From Sulfurovum sp. TSL1 (lineage in GTDB: Bacteria; Campylobacterota; Campylobacteria; Campylobacterales; Sulfurovaceae), in the NCBI RefSeq assembly GCF_019972135.1, contig NZ_BPFI01000001.1, positions 541,106 through 605,105 on the forward strand: a DNA stretch of 64,000 bases, given 5' to 3'. The notes beneath the pieces are model-generated. The model made no database searches. It was not told the origin of the DNA and was given only the letters and a program-made list of their open reading frames with translations. The position numbers and the translations under genes were made by a program. This document shows positions 26,908 to 36,716 of this stretch, in pieces (within the stretch, counting starts at the first letter, position 1; every line of letters begins with the position of its first letter).

Positions 26908-27589
26908 GCTAACCCCTTATAGTTGAAAGAGACTAAATAGTTTGTATCGCAGCTAACAGTTTAATTCATGAGACCCGTTGTTTTATAATACATTTTTATA
27001 CCTATAATGTACCTAAAAAATGACTTGTTTTAAGATTACATCTCTTGTCTTTTGTTTTGAAAATGAAAACCCAATATTCACCTTTGTTACACGGTAATCA
27101 TAATCGATCAAACCTTCTCACCATAACCATTAAAAAATTTAACATACCAAAATGTATGATCTGAATAAAAAAAAGAGCCGCATAGTCAAGCTGAACAGCC
27201 CCCTGCGTTCTCATTGAAATCTAAATTATTTCGTACCACTTTTCCTTTTTAATATCATTTTCTAAGCCATATAAATATTAGATACATGAGTAGGGGCATC
27301 AAAAAGGTTTAGTTGATCATTCTCATATGAGACCTCTAATGTGAGAATTTTAACAGAAATTATCAAGTTATTATTGGTCTAGTTTATCGGGAGGGGTACA
27401 CAACCACTCAACGGTGGTCTATCTGGCCAAGACAGGCATTGCATAAATCAGTGGTTTACATCAATCATTATTCTATGAAAATCAAAACCTTATAATCTAA
27501 CATTTTTTACAAGGTTTTCTGTCATATCTTTTATCTATAAAATTTGTAGTATATTTTATTGGGTATTAATATTTTTAATGGAATTAATA
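26908..27589. other. AT-rich intergenic region, no gene seen
   Basis: This 682-base gap lies between the foreign DUF2254 gene and murU. No coding frame with a ribosome site is convincing on either strand. It contains the hairpin/direct-repeat copy at 27481-27519. A GC-richer patch at 27177-27220 stands out but matches nothing I recognise. Confidence 0.6.
27481..27519. repeat. Second copy of hairpin-borne 15-bp direct repeat
   Basis: ATCAAAACCTTATAA (27481-27495) is identical to 22673-22687. It is followed after a short loop by ACAAGGTTTTC, close to ATAAGGTTTTC at 22740-22750. AAAACCTT and AAGGTTTT form a stem. It may be a terminator for murU and may also mark the far edge of the accessory block. 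Confidence 0.5.
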
Positions 27590-28288
<699 letters not shown>

Positions 28289-28307
28289 CTATTAACTAGT
28301 ACGTTTA

Positions 28308-29288
28308 TTAAAATATCCTCATCGTAACAGGTGCATCTTTAAACTCACCATATTGTGATTTCAACAGTGCGATCAATCCGTCCAATTCCGGGTACTTTTG
28401 ACCCACTTCCAAGATATACTTCAAGGTCAAAGGAATATCCTGCAAGTAATTCTTTTTCCCGTCTCTTATGGCCAGTCTGGCAAAGATACCGAGTATCTTG
28501 ATGTGACGCTGCAGGCCCGTAAAATCAAACCAGCGTATAAATGTCTCATCCTCTACATCTAACCCCTTTAACTCTTTAAAGAGCAAGATGAGTCTACGTA
28601 GCTCTCTTCTATCCAGTTTCACATAGGCATCACGGAGCAATGAGACCAGGTCATAGGTTAAAGCCCCTTCTCTTGCATCTTGAAAGTCTATGACCACGAT
28701 CTCGTCATGACTGTCCAACATCAGGTTGCGTGCGTGGTAGTCCCGATGCACAAAAATACCTTGCGGTTGGCTCAATACCTCTTTGGCTATCAGAGAGAAA
28801 CTCCCCAGAAGCATACGCCCCTCCAGACATTCAAGTGTCGTATCCAAATATGCTTTGAGGTACCACTCTGTCATAAGATTCATCTCTTGGAGCAAAAAAC
28901 TTTCATCATACGGTTCTAAACCTTCTGATGAAGTGGTTTGCAGCTGAACCAACGTTTCTATGGCTTTGTCATAATAAGGTCTTGCATCCACACCTTCCAC
29001 ACATTTGTCCAGCAGATGGGTAGAGCCTATATCCTCTAAAAAAACAAAACCTTTTTCAAGATCATATGACCTTATGGTCGGTATACGTACGTTAGCATCC
29101 GTGAGTCTTTTGCCCACATCCATAAAGCTGGGTAGACTCTCTTTTGCCGCAGAAGCATCCATCACGATGCCTCCGTCACTGTTTGTTAGACGATAGTAGC
29201 TTCTAGCACTTGCATCGCCATGTAGGCTTTGAAGCTCCGGCTCCTCTATACCCAGTGACGCTAGCCACTCTTTTAAAACATTATGCAT
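28308..29288 (-). CDS. amgK: MurNAc/GlcNAc anomeric kinase-like (AmgK)
   Basis: About 326 aa of the aminoglycoside-phosphotransferase fold. The catalytic loop is FVHRDYHARNLML and the metal site VIDFQDA. AmgK phosphorylates MurNAc at C1 to give the MurU substrate, and the two genes are usually adjacent. The ATG at 29288 has GGGAGG five bases upstream. It overlaps the anmK stop (ATGCATAA), so the two are coupled. The frame is open further upstream, but those starts lie inside anmK without ribosome sites. Confidence 0.85.
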   Translation of the reverse strand: MHNVLKEWLASLGIEEPELQSLHGDASARSYYRLTNSDGGIVMDASAAKESLPSFMDVGKRLTDANVRIPTIRSYDLEKGFVFLEDIGSTHLLDKCVEGVDARPYYDKAIETLVQLQTTSSEGLEPYDESFLLQEMNLMTEWYLKAYLDTTLECLEGRMLLGSFSLIAKEVLSQPQGIFVHRDYHARNLMLDSHDEIVVIDFQDAREGALTYDLVSLLRDAYVKLDRRELRRLILLFKELKGLDVEDETFIRWFDFTGLQRHIKILGIFARLAIRDGKKNYLQDIPLTLKYILEVGQKYPELDGLIALLKSQYGEFKDAPVTMRIF

Positions 29289-30354
29289 ATATACCTCCCA
29301 GAACTGCATTGTCACTTGCACCCGTGACGTCCTTTAAATTGACCTTTTCATGATGCACACGTTTGTATGCAAGCCATGCAAAGGTCATCGCCTCCATCTC
29401 ATCTGCATTCGTTGCCAGTGTGACTTCAATGTTTGGTATAAGCGCTTTGATACGCTCTACCAGGAAGTTGTTTTTAGCCCCGCCGCCACAGAGTATGACC
29501 ATATCTCTGTTAAAACGCAGAACTTCGTTACTTATACTCAATGCCGTAAATTCAAGCAGTGTACGCTGGACATCTTCCGGATTATGTGTCGCGCCTGCAA
29601 GGTGACCTTGCAACCATGCTTTGTTAAACTTCTCTCTGCCGGTACTTTTGGGGTATGACGCTTCGAAGTAGTTGTCTGACATCATACGGTCTAAAAGTCC
29701 ATAATCGACTCTGCCTGTCTTTGCCCAGGCACCGTCTTTGTCGTATGCGGCAGCCTGATGCTCAGCGATCCACAGGTCAAGTAATGCATTGCCACAGCCT
29801 GTATCATACCCTATAAGCTTGTCACCCAGAACGGTGATATTTGCCATGCCCCCGATATTCACAATGGCGATACTGTTTTTAATATTATTGAATATAAATT
29901 CATGGAATGCCGGTGCAAAAGGGGCACCCTGACCCCCCAATGCGACATCTTTACGTCTGAAGTCTGCTACCACAGGTATACCTGTTCTTGCCGTCAGAAT
30001 ATTGGGGTCACCCAGCTGCATAGAGAAAGGATACTCACCTGTTGGGGCATGCCACAAAGTCTGTCCGTGTGAACCGATGGCTTTGATACTGCTTGCATCG
30101 ATGTTCTCTCGTATCAACAATGCACCTACCGCCTGCGTAAAGAGTAAACCCAAACGATGGTCTAATTCACCTAAAGTTTCCAAGGTACTTTTACTCTCTA
30201 TCATCGTTAAGATATCTGATTTGAGTTCTAATGGGATCGGATACTCCAAAGCGCTCACAAGGGTACATTCAGAAGCATCTATCTCACACAGTACCACATC
30301 CACACCATCCAAGGATGTCCCGGACATAATGCCGATATAACGTTCTTTAGCCAT
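29281..30354 (-). CDS. anmK: Anhydro-N-acetylmuramic acid kinase
   Basis: A 357-aa ASKHA-fold kinase. The phosphate-binding loop is IGIMSGTSLDGVDVV at residues 7-21. GSHGQTLWHAP and a GGMANIT segment match AnmK, with DTGCGNALLD in the second half. It opens the anhydro ring of anhydroMurNAc and gives MurNAc-6-phosphate, committing recovered wall sugar to cytoplasmic reuse. It overlaps the SSS symporter gene (30347-30354) and amgK. Confidence 0.95.
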   Translation of the reverse strand: MAKERYIGIMSGTSLDGVDVVLCEIDASECTLVSALEYPIPLELKSDILTMIESKSTLETLGELDHRLGLLFTQAVGALLIRENIDASSIKAIGSHGQTLWHAPTGEYPFSMQLGDPNILTARTGIPVVADFRRKDVALGGQGAPFAPAFHEFIFNNIKNSIAIVNIGGMANITVLGDKLIGYDTGCGNALLDLWIAEHQAAAYDKDGAWAKTGRVDYGLLDRMMSDNYFEASYPKSTGREKFNKAWLQGHLAGATHNPEDVQRTLLEFTALSISNEVLRFNRDMVILCGGGAKNNFLVERIKALIPNIEVTLATNADEMEAMTFAWLAYKRVHHEKVNLKDVTGASDNAVLGGIYA

Positions 30355-31876
30355 GTTCTTTTTCCTTTGTTATCATCATCATACCAAAAGAAACCACAGT
30401 TCCTATAAGGATCTGCCATGAAAATCCAAGTTTGAGATCAAGCATTGTTGCTAGCGTATCTCCCAAGACATAGGGCTGAAGTAAAAGCACGGTCATAAAT
30501 CCGCCCAGCAGTGCCAGTGGAACAGTCGTCGCACTCCCTCGTTTTGTGAAGATCGCTGCACCATAGACACCTAAAAGGCCTGTATAGGCAAATGCCATCA
30601 CACCCAGTGCGAAACTAAGCAACGGCAGTTCTGTATACCGCTGCCAATAGTAAGAGACCATAGCCATGGCTGAGAGGGCTGCAGCAAAGAAAAGTACAGC
30701 ATTACGCCCTGCTTTGACAAAGTGCATCTCATCTACGTTGCTCCTTTTTTGTTTCCAAGGTTTATAGAGATCTTCTATGGCTACAGAGGACATGGCACCC
30801 AGGACAGAGTTGGAACTGGACAAGGCAGCTGCTACAGCTCCTACGGTCACCAGTCCTCTCATGCCCTCTGGCATCTCATGTAAAATGTAGTACATAAAGA
30901 TCGTGATCTTTTCTCCATCAAACTTTTGTACTACTTCTGTACTCAGACCTGAAAGTTCAGGATGCTGGTAAAAAAGGTAAAGAAGCAGACCGATCATTAA
31001 AAAAAGCAATGCAACAGGGATCGTCAGGTAGATACTCATCATGAGTGAATTTTGGGCTTCTTTCGTACTTTTACAGGTGAGCGCTCTTTGCGTCATGTCC
31101 TGATCCAGGCCATAGGCAGCGATATTCAGTAGCAGCCAGCCGCCAAGCAGGGCCCAGACAGAAAAACCGCCGGAGATCGACCAGTCAAGCAATCTGAGTT
31201 TGTTATCACTCTGCAGGGTCGATACCATGATGGAAAAATCTGTATGCATACTCATATAAAGGTAGATGAGTATCGCGATCCCTGCTCCAATATAGGTCAC
31301 AGCTTGAATAATGTCAGAGAAGATGATCGATTTCACTCCGCCAAAGTATGCATAGGCCAATGCACCCAGCATCAATAGTGAGATAGATATAGCCACATGT
31401 GTCGGCGTAATGTCCAGGAAGAGTATCATAGAGATAGCCAATGCACCTATGTAGAGCCTTGCACCAGAAGCAAACAGACGTCCAATAAGGAACATCATAC
31501 CCGCTTGCTTTTTTGCATTTTCACCGTAACGCTTTTCAAGCAGTTCATAGACCGTCACTGCTCTGATCGCATAAAAACGGGGGATCAGTACTTTAGCGAC
31601 AAAAAGGACAGCAAAAAAAGCAGAAATGTAGAATCCTATGAAAGTAAGATCTTTCCCGTATGAGTACTCAGGGCCGCCAAGAAAGGTAGCAGCTGACTGT
31701 GAGGTAGCCAGTACAGACATCGCTGCAGCAAACATAGGAACAGAGTTTCCACCTACAAAATAGTCACGAGTGGACTTGACCTTTACTCGACTTAAAAGTA
31801 CGGACGTCACGGTTAATACTAAAAAATATGCAAAAAAGATCCCCCAGTCAAGGGTGCTGAATGCTGAATTCATCAT
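30347..31876 (-). CDS. Sodium:solute symporter (SSS) in peptidoglycan-salvage operon
   Basis: A 509-aa membrane protein with about 13 TM helices and SSS-family features: RDYFVGGNSVPMFAAAMSVLATSQSAATFLGGPEY in the first helices and a long AYAYFGGVKSIIFSDIIQ segment. It should use the Na+ gradient to import a small organic solute. It overlaps the lipoprotein amidase upstream (ATGA at 31873-31876) and anmK downstream. The natural inference is uptake of anhydroMurNAc or a related muropeptide sugar released in the periplasm. No residue in the sequence proves this. Confidence 0.88.
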   Translation of the reverse strand: MMNSAFSTLDWGIFFAYFLVLTVTSVLLSRVKVKSTRDYFVGGNSVPMFAAAMSVLATSQSAATFLGGPEYSYGKDLTFIGFYISAFFAVLFVAKVLIPRFYAIRAVTVYELLEKRYGENAKKQAGMMFLIGRLFASGARLYIGALAISMILFLDITPTHVAISISLLMLGALAYAYFGGVKSIIFSDIIQAVTYIGAGIAILIYLYMSMHTDFSIMVSTLQSDNKLRLLDWSISGGFSVWALLGGWLLLNIAAYGLDQDMTQRALTCKSTKEAQNSLMMSIYLTIPVALLFLMIGLLLYLFYQHPELSGLSTEVVQKFDGEKITIFMYYILHEMPEGMRGLVTVGAVAAALSSSNSVLGAMSSVAIEDLYKPWKQKRSNVDEMHFVKAGRNAVLFFAAALSAMAMVSYYWQRYTELPLLSFALGVMAFAYTGLLGVYGAAIFTKRGSATTVPLALLGGFMTVLLLQPYVLGDTLATMLDLKLGFSWQILIGTVVSFGMMMITKEKEHG

Positions 31877-32586
31877 TCCCCTTTAGGCGGCGCTTTGAGA
31901 TCGAGGCATTTGACAGCCTTTCTGATATCGGACATAAACTTTTCTCCCGGGTCAGACTTCACTGTTCTGTACCCTTTGTCTTTTTCCAGCCATAAGGATG
32001 TACGCTCCATCTGCTTATACTCATGATGTCCTATAAGATACTCGATCGTAGGATATTTGGCTTTGAGGTATAAGACGAGGTCAATGTTCGCCTGTCGCTG
32101 TGCCGGGGTCAGGTCATCTATCTTGTTCCCCTTTCCTCCGATATTCTCTATGCCGATACTTGAGTAGTTCAGTCCTATTACGTGACGGGCCATCCAATTT
32201 TCCGGCATTAAACGGTAAATGGTCCCGTCTCGTGCCACCATGAATTGTGAAGATACATTCAAAGCTGATGCTTTCATGATGTCTTTTCGGTCAGAAAGGA
32301 GTTTCTCAGGCTGCAAGCGTTTAAACGATTTGTCAAAATTCATCTCCGCTGTCCAGTGCAATACGATGATCTTTGGTGTGATCTCGATGTCTTCAACATT
32401 CATGCCGTAATGAGACTTGATATACGCTTTCGTCATAGCGATACGGTCAGGTCCGAAATCTATGGTTTTATCGATGATCCGGAGTGGTTGTATAGGTTTT
32501 GTGGTGCAGACTGCAGGTTTTGCTTCTTCTTTTCCGCATGCAGTCAAAGAGAGAAGTGCAAGAGAGAGTAATAGTGTTCTTATCAT
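31873..32586 (-). CDS. N-acetylmuramoyl-L-alanine amidase lipoprotein (AmiD-like)
   Basis: About 237 aa. A signal peptide with lipobox (LSLTAC) places it at the periplasmic face as a lipoprotein. The Amidase_2 domain has KIIVLHWTAEM with a zinc His, SIGIENIGG, LIGHHEY with a second His, and a C-terminal SDPGEKF with the zinc Asp of AmpD-type enzymes. It should cut stem peptide from (anhydro)MurNAc. ATG 32586 follows GAGGA. The TTG frame extension lacks one. It is directly coupled to the symporter gene, suggesting the amidase makes the substrate the transporter imports. Confidence 0.9.
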   Translation of the reverse strand: MIRTLLLSLALLSLTACGKEEAKPAVCTTKPIQPLRIIDKTIDFGPDRIAMTKAYIKSHYGMNVEDIEITPKIIVLHWTAEMNFDKSFKRLQPEKLLSDRKDIMKASALNVSSQFMVARDGTIYRLMPENWMARHVIGLNYSSIGIENIGGKGNKIDDLTPAQRQANIDLVLYLKAKYPTIEYLIGHHEYKQMERTSLWLEKDKGYRTVKSDPGEKFMSDIRKAVKCLDLKAPPKGE

Positions 32587-32613
32587 GAAATAAATCCTCA
32601 CTTCCAAGTAGCG

Positions 32614-33162
32614 TTATTCTATCGGATCTTGGCTAATGTTTTCTTTTTCTTTTAGAAGGACCCAAACAAGGATCACAAAAGGAAGTCCCAAAGAGAGTAT
32701 ATAACTGGGAATATGCAACAATCCGTGTCTATTGAGATATAAAAAACCCAAGATAAGCAGTGCATAGGCACCTAATCTATAGAAAGAGAGTGCCGCTTTG
32801 GTGTCTTTCATGGTTTGGAAGACAGTTCGTCTGTTCTCTTTGCCTTTCTTCTTCTCTTCTTTGATCGTTTGGGCCAAACTCTTCTCATCGACCTCTTCAT
32901 CTTCACTGTAAAGGTCATAGGGATCTTCAAGCTTATCGATCACATCTTGAGTGTCATCCATGGTGACAATATTGTGTTTCACACGGGCACTGACCATACG
33001 TCTATAGCTCACAATCGAAGCTATCATGACAAGTGAGGCAGTGATATACCCTATTTGTGTATTGTAAAGGACTTTCATATCAAAAAATATAACAGAAATA
33101 AATAGCAGTAAAATATCGACAGTAACGAGTACCGTAAAGATCTTACGGTTCATACTATGCAT
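32614..33162 (-). CDS. Putative four-TM membrane protein of unknown function
   Basis: About 182 aa. Two TM helices (KIFTVLVTVDILLLFISVIFF, then GYITASLVMIASIVSYR) are followed by an acidic cytoplasmic linker (DPYDLYSEDEEVDEKS) and two more helices near the C-terminus (LGAYALLILGFLYL, then ILSLGLPFVILVWVLL). No family is recognised. The ATG at 33162 has GAGG six bases upstream and overlaps the atpZ-like stop. A later ATG (33153) is possible. Longer frames upstream are shadows of the atpZ-like gene. Confidence 0.7.
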   Translation of the reverse strand: MHSMNRKIFTVLVTVDILLLFISVIFFDMKVLYNTQIGYITASLVMIASIVSYRRMVSARVKHNIVTMDDTQDVIDKLEDPYDLYSEDEEVDEKSLAQTIKEEKKKGKENRRTVFQTMKDTKAALSFYRLGAYALLILGFLYLNRHGLLHIPSYILSLGLPFVILVWVLLKEKENISQDPIE

Positions 33163-33463
33163 CATCATCCTCAGCATCATATTTGTCTTGCTGTTCTTTT
33201 TTATAGGTATATCTTGGATCATTGGCCAGTTCATCCAACGACTTTTTCTGCTTCGCATACGCTTTGTAGACATTGGAGATAGCTGCACCGATACCGATGA
33301 ATACACCGATCCAGAGTGTCCATCCTACACCCGTAAGATTACGTAACCCCAGTCCTATTCCTACACCGATAATGACAGCAACAACCATGGAAATGCCCAG
33401 ACTGAGTCCGTCTGCAGCATCCACCACTTTTTTGAATTTTGGTTCTTCCTTATTGTTTTGCAT
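33155..33463 (-). CDS. AtpZ/AtpI-like F0F1-ATPase-associated membrane protein
   Basis: A 102-aa protein with two TM helices. FKKVVDAADGLSLGISMVVAVIIG and GWTLWIGVFIGIGAAISNVYKAY match the AtpZ/AtpI (ATPase_gene1) pattern. The C-terminus is acidic. These proteins are associated with ATP synthase assembly or Mg2+/Ca2+ transport. No ATP synthase genes are in the window. It is the first gene of the minus-strand run that continues into the salvage operon. Confidence 0.82.
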   Translation of the reverse strand: MQNNKEEPKFKKVVDAADGLSLGISMVVAVIIGVGIGLGLRNLTGVGWTLWIGVFIGIGAAISNVYKAYAKQKKSLDELANDPRYTYKKEQQDKYDAEDDDA

Positions 33464-33489
33464 TTTTAGTCCTCATGATTTAAAAGTGT

Positions 33490-33495
33490 AGTATA
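33490..33495 (-). promoter_or_regulatory. Putative -10 box for the atpZ-to-murU operon
   Basis: On the minus strand GGCTATACT contains TATACT, 26 bases before the atpZ-like ATG. It matches the GGCTATAAT promoters seen elsewhere in this window. Confidence 0.5.
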
Positions 33496-33567
33496 GCCAA
33501 TTGGTACATAGAGCATGGTTTATAGTAAAGTTTTTCTTGCTCTATGCTGCACCTGCAACTCTTTGCC

Positions 33568-34305
33568 TTAGTATGACAAATCAATAAACAGAAAGATGTA
33601 CTCTTCTACTTTAGGTAGAAGCACGGTTCCGTGACCATCACCAGAGAGTATGAGTGTAGTACCTGCTATCGCTTTTTTACCGTATTCAAGCGCATTCACG
33701 TTCGCACCCAATGGATCATTTTTAGTAGCCACGAAGTAGGTTTTTGTCAGAGAACTCGAAAGGGCCATATCACTTTCAGTGTTTGTTGATCTCCCTGCAG
33801 AAAGCGTGATAAGTGCTTTTGCATCATAGTCATTCAGCACAGGGATCAACGATGCACCACCCAGTGATGCACCAATAAGGTAGAGTTGTTGCATATCCAG
33901 GCTTTTATCCTCTTCTATCATCTCCAGCCAGGCTATGAGGTCCTGTGGTATCTTGGAGAATCCCACTTTGGGTGCACTTGCATCAAAGGCTGCTCTCACT
34001 TCACTTGTGTTTTTAGGCAGTTGTACGCTGTTCTCTACACCCTTTTGCATGGTTGACTTTCCATGACCACGGAGATCCACACTGAGTGTCGCCATACCTT
34101 TCGCATGTAATCTCATCGTGAGCATATCCCATGATGTATGGTCCGAACCGAACTGGTGTGCCAAAAGTATAATGGGCGTAGGTTTCGTAGTATTTTGAGG
34201 TTTTTCCAGCCATCCGTGGAGTTCAAATCCATCTTCGGTAGTCAGTGTGAGTTCAGTAGCAAAAAGAGGTAGTATAAGAACCAAAGAGAGTAGAAACTTT
34301 TTCAT
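33568..34305 (-). CDS. Secreted alpha/beta hydrolase
   Basis: A 245-aa protein with a Sec signal (MKKFLLSLVLILPLFA) and an alpha/beta-hydrolase core. The oxyanion region is ILLAHQFGSDHTSWD, SVDLRGHGKS follows, and the nucleophile elbow is LIGASLGGA (GASLG serine). A late GDGHG supplies the catalytic His. It probably acts on esters or peptides in the periplasm, with an unknown substrate. It is a single gene between the atpZ-like promoter and hemL, on the same strand. Confidence 0.88.
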   Translation of the reverse strand: MKKFLLSLVLILPLFATELTLTTEDGFELHGWLEKPQNTTKPTPIILLAHQFGSDHTSWDMLTMRLHAKGMATLSVDLRGHGKSTMQKGVENSVQLPKNTSEVRAAFDASAPKVGFSKIPQDLIAWLEMIEEDKSLDMQQLYLIGASLGGASLIPVLNDYDAKALITLSAGRSTNTESDMALSSSLTKTYFVATKNDPLGANVNALEYGKKAIAGTTLILSGDGHGTVLLPKVEEYIFLFIDLSY

Positions 34306-34369
34306 GATATTTCCTTTACAAAGATCATAATTTTGTTGGCTGTTTGATCAAAGTGATATGAAGTGTGAT

Positions 34370-35659
34370 CTAGGCTATTTCAGCCATCACTTCATAAGCC
34401 GCCTTGATCGTCTCATCTATCATTTCATCTGTTGTAGCTGCACAGATAAATCCTGCTTCAAATGATGAACATGCAAGATAGATACCTCTGTCCAACATAC
34501 CTTTATGGAATTTTGCGAACCTTGCCGTGTCATTTTCCAATGCATCATCGAAGTTTCTCACTGGCTTATCGGAGAAGAAGAAACCGAACATACTGCCTCT
34601 TACATCGGTCACTAAAGGTATATTTGCTGCATCTGCAGCTTTTTTGAAACCATCCATAAGTTTTTTAGCCCTATTTCCAAGAGATACATATAATGAAGGA
34701 TTGGATTTGAGTTTTCTGAGACTGGTAAGACCTGCTGCCATCGCCACAGGATTACCTGAAAGTGTTCCTGCCTGGTAGACCGGACCTTCAGGAGACAGGT
34801 GTGCCATGATCTGCGCCGATGCTCCAAATGCACCCACAGGCATACCTGCACCGATGACCTTACCCAGGGTCACCATGTCCGGTTTCACACTTGAAATACC
34901 TTGAGCCCCTCTCAGTGAAGCTCTGAATCCACTCATCACTTCATCAAAGATAAGCAGAGCACCATGGTTCGTACAGAGACATCTGAGTTCTTCCAAAAAT
35001 GCTTCATCCGCAGGTACAAGTCCCATATTCCCCGCTATTGGCTCGATGATCACACAGGCAATTCCGTCCGGAGACTCTTCAAAACATGCCAGTACGGATT
35101 CAATATCATTATAGGTTGCCAACAGTGTATGTTTGGTGAGGTCAGCAGGCACACCCGGGCTTGATGGAGAACCGAATGTAGCCAGACCAGAACCTGCCTG
35201 TACAAGCAAAGAGTCCGAGTGACCATGATAACATCCAGTAAATTTGACAATATTTTCTCTGCCTGTAACACCACGGGCCAGACGGATAGCAGACATCACG
35301 GCTTCCGTTCCCGAACTGACGAAACGTACCTTGTCAATGCTGTCAAAAAGCGTCACGATCTCGCTGGCAAGTTCTGTCTCTATGGTCGTAGGTGCACCAA
35401 AACTCAATCCTCTTTTGACTGCTTCTATGACTGATGTTTCGATCTCGGCATCTGCATGACCAAAGATCAGCGGCCCCCAACTTTGTACATAGTCGATATA
35501 TCTGTTCCCGTCAATATCAAAAAGATATGCACCCTCACCTCTTTCTATGAACGGTGGTGTACCTTCAACTCCTGAAAATGCACGTACCGGAGAGTCAACA
35601 CCTCCGGGTATCACTTTATATGCTTCTTCAAATGCCGCTATACTTTTGTCATATGCCAT
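34370..35659 (-). CDS. hemL: Glutamate-1-semialdehyde 2,1-aminomutase
   Basis: A 429-aa PLP enzyme of the C5 haem pathway that converts glutamate-1-semialdehyde to 5-aminolevulinate. The N-terminus [21 protein letters not shown], the central [18 protein letters not shown], and the PLP-lysine segment [18 protein letters not shown] are diagnostic. The ATG at 35659 follows AGGA by eight bases. The upstream in-frame ATG at 35674 has no ribosome site. Its promoter is interlocked with that of divergent tonB. Confidence 0.96.
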   Translation of the reverse strand: MAYDKSIAAFEEAYKVIPGGVDSPVRAFSGVEGTPPFIERGEGAYLFDIDGNRYIDYVQSWGPLIFGHADAEIETSVIEAVKRGLSFGAPTTIETELASEIVTLFDSIDKVRFVSSGTEAVMSAIRLARGVTGRENIVKFTGCYHGHSDSLLVQAGSGLATFGSPSSPGVPADLTKHTLLATYNDIESVLACFEESPDGIACVIIEPIAGNMGLVPADEAFLEELRCLCTNHGALLIFDEVMSGFRASLRGAQGISSVKPDMVTLGKVIGAGMPVGAFGASAQIMAHLSPEGPVYQAGTLSGNPVAMAAGLTSLRKLKSNPSLYVSLGNRAKKLMDGFKKAADAANIPLVTDVRGSMFGFFFSDKPVRNFDDALENDTARFAKFHKGMLDRGIYLACSSFEAGFICAATTDEMIDETIKAAYEVMAEIA

Positions 35660-35675
35660 GTTATTAATCCTCATA

Positions 35676-36614
35676 ATGTATAATTGCAAAGATTATACAC
35701 TAAGGGCACTTAGGGCTTTATACAAGGAGAGTATCATCAGAACGCTGAAAGGATTATTGCTCTCTTTATTGTTACATTTACTCATCTTGCTGCTTTTTAT
35801 TACAAACTGGAAAGAGATCATCTCCTTGCCATCTAAGGGAGAAGAGAAGAAAATAAGCCTGAATCTACAACAAATGGTCATACCTCCTGCACCTAAACCA
35901 AAACCCGTACCTAAACCCGTAGTCACTCGGCCTATCCCTGAACCTATCATTCAAAAACCAAAAGAGGCAGCAGCGGAACCTGTAAAGAGAAAAAATTTAG
36001 ATGAGAGTAAAAAGATCTTTACACAGCAGAGTACAGAAGAGAACAATGTCACTAAAAATGTGCCAAAACCTGTTCAAAAGATCGTGAAGAAAGAAGAGAA
36101 GAAGAAAGTCGTTAAAAAGGTACCTAAAAAACGTGTAGTGAAAAAGACACAACAATACAGAAAACCTAAACGTTCGAGTGATCCTCTTGCCAATGCACTC
36201 ATGGGTTCTGGTACATCGATGTATCCTTCACAGCCAAGCCGACCATCCTCCTCAGGCAGTTATAGTGCAAGAATGATCAATCAACTTTATGGTGAAGAGT
36301 TCAATACCTACAGTGAAACGCAAAAAAAGTTCATCAAAAACAACCTGGGAACCATTCACTCTATCACGCAGCGTACACTCACCCGAAACGGCTATCCGGA
36401 GGTTGCAGTGCGTACAAGGCAGCAGGGGACCAACGTCGTCTCTTTTTATCTTCATCCAAACGGTGATATCTCAGATCTTAAATTAAAGACACATATAGGC
36501 CATCAAGCCTTGGATCAAAATACTTTAGACGTGATACGTATCGCCTATAAAGACTACCCTTTACCCAACAAAAAAACGAAGATCGTTTTTTATGTAAGGT
36601 ATAGCATCTATTAA
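35676..36614 (+). CDS. tonB: TonB-like energy transducer
   Basis: A single N-terminal TM helix ([16 protein letters not shown]) is followed by a Pro/Lys-rich periplasmic spacer ([14 protein letters not shown] and similar), a Lys-rich stretch, and a C-terminal TonB domain ([31 protein letters not shown], ending FYVRYSIY). TonB passes proton-motive force to outer-membrane siderophore or haem receptors. The start is unclear: ATG 35676 lies before the predicted transcription start, while the only good ribosome site (AAGGAG, 35724) precedes ATC codons at 35733 and 35736 with no ATG, GTG or TTG nearby. The frame further upstream is hemL antisense. Confidence 0.85.
   Translation: MYNCKDYTLRALRALYKESIIRTLKGLLLSLLLHLLILLLFITNWKEIISLPSKGEEKKISLNLQQMVIPPAPKPKPVPKPVVTRPIPEPIIQKPKEAAAEPVKRKNLDESKKIFTQQSTEENNVTKNVPKPVQKIVKKEEKKKVVKKVPKKRVVKKTQQYRKPKRSSDPLANALMGSGTSMYPSQPSRPSSSGSYSARMINQLYGEEFNTYSETQKKFIKNNLGTIHSITQRTLTRNGYPEVAVRTRQQGTNVVSFYLHPNGDISDLKLKTHIGHQALDQNTLDVIRIAYKDYPLPNKKTKIVFYVRYSIY
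35677..35699. promoter_or_regulatory. Symmetric interlocked -10 boxes for hemL and tonB
   Basis: TGTATAAT (35677-35684) and ATTATACA (35692-35699) are perfect 8-base inverted arms seven bases apart. Each arm reads TGTATAAT on one strand, an extended -10 box. Plus-strand transcription (tonB) would start near 35691 and minus-strand transcription (hemL) near 35685, so each box lies just inside the other transcript. RNA polymerase could probably not use both at once. Confidence 0.6.
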
Positions 36615-36716
36615 AATTGCTTAAAATGAAATTCTTCATTTGAAAATAGTGATAAAAAAGTGATACGCATACGCACAACATCACAAATTCATCTCCATCT
36701 TCTTCATTTATTATAA

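Noticed and set aside
27177..27220. GC-richer patch suspected to be an insertion-sequence end
   Set aside because: No inverted partner, no transposase frame and no target duplication are visible.
35547..35675. N-terminal extension of the tonB frame
   Set aside because: This part is antisense to hemL and upstream of the likely promoter. TonB needs only a short N-terminus before its TM helix.
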